DNA of 64,000 nucleotides from Macrothele yani (lineage: Eukaryota > Arthropoda > Arachnida > Araneae > Macrothelidae), in assembly GCA_039090855.1 (NCBI GenBank), contig CM077025.1, positions 100,420,489-100,484,488 of the forward strand. The letters run 5' to 3'. Of this stretch, positions 55,347 through 64,000 are shown one piece after another. Position numbers and translations under genes: made by a program. Below the pieces are notes generated by a model, which did no database searches, was not told where the DNA came from, and worked only from the letters and a program-made list of their open reading frames with translations. Within the stretch, counting starts at the first letter, position 1. Each line of letters opens with the position of its first letter.

Positions 55347-56833
55347 TCAACCATAGTTGATGCGGTTTTTAACCTGCTCAAGTTCACGTTGCAGACTGGG
55401 GCAGGTCTTGCTGAAGTGGGCGTCATCTAGCTTCAGCCGGAACTTGGCGTTCACTGCTAAACAATTACTGCACTTAGGTGTGGCTGCACACTTGTGGTGC
55501 TGGTGCCCAACTCCACTGGAGTTGCCACACTTGTCTAGCGACTCATGACAGTTGCTCCTGAAATGACTGAAGCCATTACAGCGGAAGCACCTGACTTCTC
55601 GCAAGAACTCCCTAAGGTGGAAGACCGACCAACCCAGGTTCAGTCTTCTCTGCTTCAGTAAGAGCTTGAAGGCACGGGGCTCAACGTCTACCACCCAGTG
55701 GAACCGGCCTCCTTTTCTATTAATGGGGAAACTGGCAGAAAACCCGTTTTTGAGGTCGGGGTTCTGCTCCCGAACCCCTTCCTCACACTCCCTTTGAGAG
55801 AGCTCCCTGTCGACGTCATAGACGATCATCTGGGGGAGTTTCTTCTGTGTGGTTTGGGCGAGTGTGCAATCCTTGGTTCGGGGATTGCTTCTCAACTCCT
55901 CGGCGAGGCGGTTGAGTTCCTCTGGACTGGAACACTCCACCGCCACCCCACCCTTTCTAATGCTCAGAACTCCTTTGACCCCAAGTTGCAGTTTTCCAGG
56001 GTTGACTGCCGCTTGTAGGGACTTTTTCACATCATTGGAGGACGTGTTCTCGACAGTGGGATAGACCAGGAGAATGTGTCCCCTGTCTCCCTTGTTCTCT
56101 GCTTATGTGGGGCTGGCGAAGACCCTTTCCTAGCCATGTTGCATAGGAAGATTTACCAGTGGTAGCATGCTGCCTCACGCTCATCGCTTCTTCCAGATGA
56201 CCTCCCACGAAGGCAAGCTCGTTGGCTTGTTTATAGCAAGCCAGGCGAACTACCTGGAAGGTCGCTCGGATCCTATCTTTTTTGTAAGAGGTGACCAGGA
56301 GCCATCAATGATAGACTCCACCTCCTTGAGATAGGAATTAATCAGAGTAGTAAATGCGAATGGAGACGACACCTGGGCTACCACGGGCTGCTTAAGCTGC
56401 CTTCGGGGGTCGGCACTCGGGCCCGATCTCGGGATGAAGAGATGGATTTCCCTTGTTTGCCACAGATGTGGATGGCGAAAATGTGTCATCTCCATGTTTT
56501 GACCGGGTTGACCCGGTGATGGTAGGGGGTGACCCCTTGACAGATGTAGTGGCCACCGGTGAGCCCTCACAATGGTGGTCCCTCAAAGTGGACTTCGGAG
56601 GGTTTGGAGAGGTTCACCGTCTTCTGAATAGGTTCGGAAGAGGTGGGGGAAGCCCCCTGGGGACAACCAGCAGAGCTAGGTTGCTTGGCACCCACTACCT
56701 TGGTCCGAGTTGGCTCGGACCTTTGGGGAAAGCTCCTTTGGTTTTTGCTGAACCCCTTTTTTGGGCAGCTGACATCTCTGTGAGAGAGGAAGTCACAAGT
56801 ACTAAATGCTGAGTAGGCACCTTTAGGAACCAC
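55347..56833 (-). pseudogene. LINE ORF1 with zinc knuckles, frameshifted
   Basis: ORF1 proteins of non-LTR elements bind the element RNA. The minus strand starts near 56833 (MVPKGAYSAFSTCDF), shifts frame several times through a Pro/Ser-rich N-terminal part (stop after HFEGPPL near 56567; QLKQPVVAQVSSPFAFTTLI near 56400), then has a clean 227-residue frame 56030-55347. That frame holds SIRKGGVAVECSSPEELNRL (RNA-binding fold typical of Jockey, R1 and I clades) and three knuckle-like units: CFRCNGFSHFRSNC, CGNSSGVGHQHHKC, and CSNCLAVNAKF...HFSKTC. It ends NRINYG with TGA. Broken overall. Confidence 0.82.
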
Positions 56834-57480
56834 ACTCTAGCCAAAACTCAGCGAATCGGAGGCGCGCGGGCTTTGGCCTAATCCCAGATCAAATGGTCCA
56901 GAGACTAGGGGGACCAGCACGACAACGACGTACCCGCAATCTGACACGAAAATCTCTATGCGGGCGGTACTGGGCTTTGCCCTTACAAGGGCATTTTCTT
57001 TTTAAGTCCAGTGACTGCACCTAAACACTTTTTTCACAAAAACAAAACAAAGAACAAAGGGAGAGGAGTGATGAGATTCCTCTACGCTCGCTACCGACAA
57101 TAGCCACCTGGTGCAATCAAAATTTCACACTCGCCAATCGCAAAGAAACTTGCTCCTCAACCGTGTCAGACCGGCCGGTCTTCGAAAGGGTAATATTACT
57201 GATTACTTTGTCCCGTTCCGCCAATGTGCCTGGCTCCACGGGGACTAATGGAACACCTTGGATTTTGTTTGAAATGTTGCGACAGTTATCCTGCCTTGAG
57301 ACGCTGGTTCGGGCCCTGGCCACCCCTGTGGTCCAGAGACCAGTATGCGATGTCCTGCTGGCAACTGACCTAGCACACTTTGGCTGGGTTCCCACTCTGT
57401 CTGGTGGGATAGGCCGTTAAATTTTTAGGGTTGACTGGGAGATTGTCTACCCCTCGAACAGCTTTGATTTTTTAGGGGAA
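56834..57480 (-). other. LINE 5'-region-like sequence
   Basis: Lies between the ORF1 start and the 3' end of the other LINE piece. GGTGCAGTCACTGGACTT and GCCAAAGCCCGCGCGCC (minus strand) look like 5' leader. A 92-codon frame (57395-57117) has no known motif. Confidence 0.45.
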
Positions 57481-57489
57481 TAATTTCCC

Positions 57490-57495
57490 TTTATT
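57490..57495 (-). terminator. AATAAA of the LINE 3' UTR
   Basis: On the minus strand AATAAA lies about 130 bp after the RNase H piece's stop codon, close to where the 3' UTR appears to end. Confidence 0.45.
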
Positions 57496-57621
57496 GACAA
57501 CAACAAAGAATTTACACACATCTATACACTGTCATCATATGCTTAGGACTCACAACATTGAGAGATTGAAACTAGTGTATTTACAAGGTATTTACATTGG
57601 TAGTTCACTTGCCACTTGACC

Positions 57622-58360
57622 TCAGACTTTTGCCCTCATTCCGAGTCCGAGTCGCTTTCGGTGTGCACCTTCACCTCTTGCGTCTCGGTTTCCGTTTGAC
57701 TGGGGAAAATCGTGTGCTGCTGGAAGGTTAGCCTCTCTACTAGGGCTATTATCCCCCTCCTGTTTTACGGAGGATTGGATGAGCAGATCCAATCTTTGCA
57801 TTCTTTGAACACCTGGGATCAGTGTGTTTCTCCATTCGGCGAAGCCACTGCATTCAAGCACGCAGTGCTCAATGCTTGCCACCCGATTTCCACAGGGACA
57901 GGTGCAGTTCCTGTTTGCGAATCTGACCAACTATTCAGGGCAGATGCCATGGCCGCTGAGTACTTGATTCAGGAATTTGTTTGTCTGTGCACGTTTGGTC
58001 GAGACCTTTGGAAACGCTCTGTGTGTCTTCCGCCCTGTCTCTCCCATGTCCCATCTGACCTGCCATTCGGCCAGGGTCTGACATGCCAGTGCTGCGCGGA
58101 TGCTCCTGCTCGGCGTTCTGCATTGCACGTCTACCGTCTCTTTCAGCATGGCTTCCTTCACCAGCTGGTCCGCCCTTTCGTTTCCCCGGGTCCCGACACG
58201 GCTTCGTACCCAGTGGAAACTAACTGCCCCATCTCCTTCTGCCCTCAGGTGGGTTTTAATCCTCTGTTCAAAAGGGTAAAGACTAGCTGATGACCATTTA
58301 CCTGTACCGTCCAATTGCGGACTCCACAGGGATTCGAAAGGGTAAATCAAATCTGTATTG
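57622..58360 (-). pseudogene. LINE ORF2 C-terminus: RNase H and Cys-rich tail
   Basis: The minus strand 58350-57931 reads AVSFHWVRSRVGTRGNERAD, with the His and Asp of the last RNase H motif, then AEWQVRWDMGETGRKTHRAF and NKFLNQVLSGHG. The next frame (57930-57622) has CTCPCGNRVASIEHCVLEC, the CPCG-n-E-H-n-LEC zinc-like end of I/R1/Jockey-type ORF2, and stops at 57622. One frame change near 57930. Reverse transcriptase and endonuclease are absent: truncated at about 58360. Confidence 0.8.
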
Positions 58361-59555
58361 TTTACACATTGAGCTATAAATTCCCAACCGAGAGAGAAAG
58401 AAATTGCATTTCAGCTGTCAAAACTTATCTGCAGTGTTTGTTATGTTCCTTAAGTCAACAGTTTTTATGTGTTTCTGCAAATCTTGACTTTCTGGGTAAA
58501 ATATGTTATCGGGCCACCCGAAAGGGATAAATTTGATTCTTACATCTAGAAGTGTTGTGTAAAAATCTAAATAGTGCTGTAATAGCTAGATTTGAGTTTA
58601 AGGGAGATTACTGCCTGTAAAAGTGGCCAATGTGAAATTCAGGGTAACAAATTGGTATTTGCTGGCAGAAATGTGTTCTTCCTTTTCTGAATTATAGAAA
58701 TACATCAAGTGTGTGTCATCTGATTTTTTTCTTTTTCTTTTTATAAGGCCCAGTTGCCAAAGGTTAGAAATTTCAAAAATGTGAAAAGCTGATTGTGTTC
58801 GAACAAAAAAAAAAAAAAAATGTTGACTTGGGTATTCTTCGACTTATTGAAACATTTTTCTTCTTTTTTTTTAATGTTTTCTGGTGAAGTTTATAAAATA
58901 AATGCAGGCCAAGTGGCCTTTCAAAAACCAAAACTTTGTGTAGTGACCAATTATGTGTTACAGTTGAATTTCATCTCTAGGTTCATGTTATTCCAACCTT
59001 AGCTTAAGGGCATGTAAATAACCTGGAACTATATTTTTACTGATTTAACCATACATTTAGTCCTACCCACTATGATTGATTTTCACCGCCTCCAAAAGCT
59101 ATTTACACGTGTACATTGTCTACCATTGAGTATTTAGTTTCACACATTGGTACACATGTAACAATAAATACCTTTTTTGCACTTGCAGGTTTTTCAACTC
59201 ATCAAAACTGCAAACAACACAAACCTGTTATTATAACTATTGGATATCAAAACTCAGTGTTGCATTATTATTTTTATCATGGCATTAGATAGTATTTACT
59301 TTTGTTTCATAATGTATCCACCCATCTCCCAAAATTCAATAATTACCTCAAATTTAAAATTTGCATAATTTTTCTAAATACCCATAAGCCCTTATTTTCA
59401 CCACAAGAATGTCCAACACCTCATAAATAGACTAAACAAATGAATCTCAGGTTGGCATTAACCCTAACATTGTATAACTGTGTAAGAAAATATTAATTTA
59501 GAAAAATGCTAATGTACTGACTCCTTGTGCTCCATGAACAGCAAACCAGACATGG
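58361..59555. other. no gene seen
   Basis: AT-rich, with an A-run at 58805-58820; words such as CCCGAAAGGGATAAAT and CGAAAGGGTAAATCAAAT hint at LINE debris at the left edge. Confidence 0.5.
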
Positions 59556-59559
59556 CATT

Positions 59560-60110
59560 ACATATCTGCTCAGATGTGACAAAAAAGTTTGAATATAAAC
59601 TAACACTGATTAATAGGTTGTGACAACTTAAACCTAACAACAACATTGAATTTGTTAAAACTAAATCCAATGAAAACATTCCTTATTGTGTGTCTTTACC
59701 TTATATTCCAAATATCATTGAAATAATGAAGAAAATCTGCCTGAAAAATGGCATCAAAATAGTGGATATAAGATCATTACTTACCACAAACCAAGAAAAT
59801 TATTCATAACTTAAAAAACCTGGCATATTTACAGCATTCCACCAATAGATTGTGCAAGAGATGTTATTAGTCATTATTATATTGGTAGTAAAAAAGGAAA
59901 TATGGAAAAAAGGTTATATTTGAACATCTAGTAAATTGGCATAAGAAAGAAATTAAAACATCCTGTATTGAATTCTGTTTAAAAAAAGCAAGCATCACCT
60001 TACTGGGATACTGGGACGGAATTAAATTATTGGTACAGCATAAAAATTGGAAAATGGGATTGAATCTATATGTATTGAAGAAACTAAGAATAATAATCAC
60101 AACCCAACAT
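59560..60110 (+). pseudogene. Penelope-like element: thumb and GIY-YIG fragment
   Basis: 59648-59785 is stop-free: NENIPYCVSLPYIPNIIEIM and KKICLKNGIKIVDIRSLL, the segment just before the nuclease in Penelope-like proteins. After a stop, PGIFTAF, then HYYIGSKKGNMEKRL (59820-59925, with frame changes) match GIY...YIGS.K. The rest (to about 60110) resembles the C-terminus. A different lineage from the palindrome copies (PYIPNI versus degraded). Reverse transcriptase proper is absent. Confidence 0.75.
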
Positions 60111-60236
60111 GATTCTGGGGTTTGCAAAATTTCAAGTGTTTTTATAGTAATTCAGCTATGCTAATCACGAATATCACATCCATTTTTCTCTGTCGCCCAC
60201 AGATTTTTCACAATTTCCCTTGTTATTTTTGTTTAT

Positions 60237-60300
60237 ACAGTCGAGCCCGCTTTTAACGAGGAGCTCGGGACTGCCGAAAATGCTCGCTAAATCCCTTTCA
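60237..60300 (+). repeat. pogo/Tigger-like terminal repeat
   Basis: CAGTCGAGCCCGCTTTTAAC with ACA before it resembles pogo-family ends. No matching inverted end found downstream; the fragment at 61080 could belong to the same element. Confidence 0.4.
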
Positions 60301-60636
60301 GTGCGAAACCAACCCAATGTGGAAAAATAAGCCTAAATGATAATGACAAGGTACTTAGTACATGTAGTATGTATTTTCTTGCATACAGTCCGTGGACTAT
60401 CTGTGTTTTTTTGTCTGCGAAACTGTTGGGTGCAGACAATCTGGCAATAGTACCATATTTATTTTTTTCTAATTGTTGCACTCAAATACAGTAACATACA
60501 TACTGTATGTATGTACCTCAATTTTCGTGCCCACCGCACCTTAAAAATTAGCATTTTAAAAACAATAGTTTTGCATTTGTAGATAGAAGCGTACCAGGGC
60601 GAGCTCAGAAGAAAATTAAAACTTCACTGCCTGCAT

Positions 60637-60818
60637 CTTTTTTTTTTTTATTGGAGGTTTAACGACCACCGTGAGCAACTCAATGGGTTATAAGCAATCG
60701 CCCGTCCCTAATTAAGGGCCACTGACTCCAGGGAAAGGAGGGAGCCAGTGCCGTAAGACAAACACAACATCCATGCCTCACCGGGATTCCAACCCGGACC
60801 CCTTTCGGACGAATGAGC
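60637..60818 (-). mobile_element. tRNA-derived SINE S2, head-truncated copy
   Basis: Matches 16380-16570 (GAGTTGCTCACGGTGGTCG, AGGCATGGATGTTGTGTTTG on the minus strand). The B-box is mutated (GGTTGGAATCC) and the A-box half is absent. It ends in an A-run at 60637. Truncation at the tRNA head is the usual 5' truncation of a SINE. Confidence 0.88.
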
Positions 60819-61079
60819 ATCTTTTTTCATACATGTAGAATGGCAGTAGCGAAGTCTGGGAGAGAGAGGGGGGAGGGGAGCCCTCTTCGAAGCAGCTGTC
60901 GGTCTTTCACCGGGCAGTGTTTGATTGACGGAGGTCTTTCATCTACCCCCTGTTTCATACTCCCTCTTGTCTCCCCCTACGTGTTTATGATTAAGGCTCT
61001 GTCTCTTCCGAGTCACTGTTGTTTATTTGAGTTGGGGTAGTAAAGAAGTAGGTAGTTTTACTGCTGGATTCACACACTA

Positions 61080-61180
61080 GAAAAAGTATGACACCATTTG
61101 TAGAGAAAACAAACAATTGTGCGGCAGTTAGGGAATTTAAATTGAACGAAAAAACGTTTGGGATCTGCACAGTTAAAGAA
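61080..61180 (+). pseudogene. pogo-type N-terminal DNA-binding fragment
   Basis: TPFVEKTNNCAAVREFKLNE parallels the AENTNNCAASRQFGINKK helix-turn-helix of the transposase at 13063. Only about 30 codons; the remainder is lost. Confidence 0.6.
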
Positions 61181-61239
61181 GTCATTTCTTTTAGAACTTC
61201 CAGAGGCCGATTATTTGTTTAAAGCTTTTTTCAATCTGT

Positions 61240-63430
61240 TTGCAGGTAGTCTTCCCCTTCCTATCCCCCCTTCCAAAATGAGTCGCAGGCCGACAAATCC
61301 AGATTTTAGCACTAGGGATGACGCAGGTTTGTTCTCCTTGTGGGCCGCTTGGGATGGTCTCCCCTTGTGTGGGTCATCATAGCGACTGGCTGGTCATCAC
61401 TGGACTTCTGGTCTTAGGGGTTAATGGCGAATTCCCTCTTGGATTAAAATGCTGCATAGGAAGAAACCTGGCAGCTCAGGCATTCAAATCACTGAATGAA
61501 TTAATTTACCGGCATAATTGGAGGTACAAATAACGTCACGTACCCACACCAGTATTACGTATTTTCAAGTGCTTGCACCGCCATCCTTACTGCCAGCCAG
61601 GCCAAAAGGTCCCGGCGAGCGGGCTTGCCCTTAATGGAGCCCCATTTCTCCTAGATGTTATATCATGGCCAACAACAAAAGGAAGAGTCAAGAAAGAGTG
61701 ACGCTTTCTCAAAACAAAAGCTAGGGTGCTCGAAAAACGTTGACCCCTCATTGGCTAAAAGTTCACGCCAAAACTCATGATACTGACACCACATGGCTGA
61801 ACTCCCACGCCAGGGTGACCTCTGACCTCCACACGGGGGAAACGCAATAACCTCCTCTGCATGCTGTTGTGACCTTGTTCTAAAAATAGCCTGACGCTAA
61901 CTTAAGAGAACTTTTGGGTGACACGCTTTGGGAGACAACTAAAGTTTCCCAAAAATGGCGGATTCTAAAAGAAAGATTTTGGGCTTTTGCACAAATTACA
62001 CAAAAACGCTTTCCCTTCATTCCATGATTAATAGCGAATAATTTTGTTTTTTGAAAGGGTTGATGATGACTTCTTGCTCGCTTTTTCTATTTAACTTACA
62101 AAAGTAAAAGTAAATTTAAGCCAAGAGAAAAAAGAAGCTTAATTCTTATTATCGCCCCCCCCCCCCTTTTTTTTACGAAATTTTGTTTGTTTGGTCAGGG
62201 CTGAGAAATGAACGAACATGGCCATTTATTCCCTCACCTCACCGCCTCCTCCAAACAAAATTTTGAAACGTGGGACTGTAGAGAATTTTCAATCTATGTA
62301 TTTTTTTTTTTTCCTGTAAATCTCAGCGAAGTGATCAGTTTCCCCAAGATTTACGAACGTGAAAATTCTCGACAGGACAATATATTTTATCATGATTTAG
62401 CCTACTTCAATGCAAATTTTTATCGTGATTTAGCCAACTTCAGTGGAAATATTTTAGAAAATTTTAGCCTACTTCGGTGAACTTTATTGTCGTGCTCGTC
62501 CTACTTTGATTTTGGTGTATTCAGATACTTGTTTTTCACGTTTAAAAATTTTTCGGGTGTTCATTCGGCGTTGAACATTGCATTTCATTTTGTTCTTGAC
62601 CTAAAAAACATATCCTGCTGACAGTAATATTAGTTAATGGATTAGTAAGGTCTACAATTTTCCTAATGTACAACTTCATTATTATTTTATTTCTTCACAT
62701 AAGCAAAACTCGTGATGACTTTGCATTACGACAGACTATGAAATGACAACTCAACATAATGATATTATATGCTCAGCCATGCATGTCTTCAACAATCTAT
62801 ACCAGTAATGTAAGTTATGACTTTTGTTTTCACCTGTTATCAGATTTATGTTGACAATTTCTATATTTTTTTGTATCATGAAAGTAAGTTTGGGGTTGAC
62901 CGAATGATATATAAATAAATACAACGTGTGAAACAATATATGCAAGTACATTGTACTTATAACAAACTCTTAATGAAACATTATGTGTTTCTGCCATTTT
63001 GAACATTGTGTTTCAAGCGATAAGACCAAAGTGTATTTTGCTCATTTTAACTGCTGTGTTGTTCGTTATTACTGCGTTATGGTGCAAGAGGCTGTGTTAA
63101 TAGTCCTGATTCATTTTGTTATATATGTGGTAGTTTTGTGGCGAAAAAAGGCAATGCAAAATAACGGATTTTGTCAAAAAAGCATATCAGGCTTATTTCG
63201 GTATAAAGCTTGGAGACCAGGACAAGAAATGAGCACCACATCAAGTTTGTCATGTGTGTGTTGAGCAACTGAGAAAATGGACCCAAGGTAAGAAAAACTC
63301 TTCCATTTGCTATTACAATGGTATGGCGGGAGCCAGTGAGTCATGAAGAATGTTATTTTTGCTTAACCACACCAGTAAAGGGATACAATTGCAAAAACAT
63401 AGATAATATTGTCTATCCAATGACTCCCTG
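61240..63430. other. 2.2 kb with no recognised gene
   Basis: 61250-61880 is GC-richer (for example TCATTGGCTAAAAG with an inverted CCAAT word, CAGGGTGACCTCTGACC) and vaguely resembles 49090-49330 in reverse; 62000-63430 is AT-rich with a C/T-run at 62154-62174. No motif or splice-bounded ORF. Confidence 0.5.
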
Positions 63431-63519
63431 TGCTATCAGATCTGTACCTCATGGTCCTGATTTACCTGTTCCATCCCCCGCACGGGGATAACTGGTTTTC
63501 CAGTTATTTGGGGAGCGAG

Positions 63520-63665
63520 CGCCCCCACAGCCCGAGCTGACCTTGTGACGGATCATTTTGTCATTTCGTCTTGAACGATTATGTAACCAAAGGAACAGCT
63601 GTTCATCCAGCTGCTGGGGGATGGTGTCCCCACGGCCCGAGCCGACATGTACTATATGTGATGAT
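63520..63665. repeat. two-copy repeat, period about 105 bp
   Basis: CCCCCACAGCCCGAGCTGAC (63522) and TCCCCACGGCCCGAGCCGAC (63627) each precede TGT...GATTTTGWCAT words. Origin unknown; the window end (63780-64000) is GC-richer and unassigned. Confidence 0.65.
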
Positions 63666-64000
63666 TTTGACATTTTTTTTTTCCACTTGACACGCTCCCG
63701 CCTCAGTTGTAGGCTGCTGAGGTTGTGATTATGCGTCAGCTGTGGATTATAGTTTCTCATTTTCTATCCTGTCTTCTCCATTTTATCTTCCTTTTGTTTT
63801 TCCGAGCTGGTTAGCTAGACCTACCTGCATGTTTGCCGTGTGCGGTGACCCGTAAGGTGGAAAAGGGGATGCTGGAGGCTGAGGTTTCTGGAGGCCTGGG
63901 TGTTGTTGTTGCCAGTTGCCAACAATCCTCTTTGTCCCCTGCTTCACCCTAAACGTGCGGCTAGGAACTAACCCACTCCTAGTCAGTGAGGTCGAGTGGA

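Noticed and set aside
60813..61040. Plus-strand 75-codon ORF near the SINE copy
   Set aside because: Begins inside repeat debris, no motif or splice signals that I can support.

Overview
The window is AT-rich metazoan nuclear DNA made almost entirely of nested, decayed transposable elements. The mix (mariner, Tc1, pogo-like, hAT, a piggyBac-type MITE, Penelope-like elements, two non-LTR lineages, tRNA-derived SINEs, and a gypsy-type LTR element with a bunyavirus-like env) suggests an arthropod, perhaps a chelicerate or crustacean. That assignment is inference; nothing here fixes the species. Only one stretch looks like a host gene: a terminal coding exon at 20862-21341 (+) with an acidic C-terminus.

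Layout. 1-6009: mariner remnant, Tc1 tail, LINE scrap, then a Tc1 element (1720-6009) split by a 3.06 kb non-coding element, here called A (1922-4984). 6500-10767: hAT transposase pseudogene (-) split by a 2.9 kb non-coding element, here called B (6710-9616). 11390-15183: element with CAGTGAAACCTCC termini that contains a tRNA-SINE and a 2.03 kb pogo-like transposon (12551-14584). 16350-19660: a roughly 3.3 kb palindrome of two Penelope-like fragments arranged head to head. 19906-23460: MITE, host exon, SINE and mariner debris.

23467-48542 is one multi-level nest. A mariner is split by a hAT element (23613-47426). The hAT element was in turn invaded by a piggyBac-type MITE carrying an 82-bp minisatellite (25714-26903), by a 14.8 kb LTR retroelement (27672-42473, minus strand), and by a second copy of A (42866-46060), which itself holds a LINE 3' end. 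Terminal repeats and target-site duplications are readable at nearly every level.

The LTR element is the youngest large piece. Its two about 1.96 kb LTRs differ, as far as I can read, only by three 1-bp homopolymer lengths. It keeps an intact gag, a textbook -1 frameshift heptamer at the gag stop, and a pol frame in which protease is joined in frame to the integrase C-terminal region with reverse transcriptase, RNase H and the integrase core missing. It also has a frameshifted env with a two-glycoprotein, three-membrane-segment layout.

48543-64000: a second copy of B (51345-54211), LINE pieces with ORF1 zinc knuckles and an RNase H tail (about 54780-58360), another Penelope-like fragment (59560-60110), a second copy of the tRNA-SINE, a pogo-type DNA-binding fragment, and long stretches with nothing I recognise.
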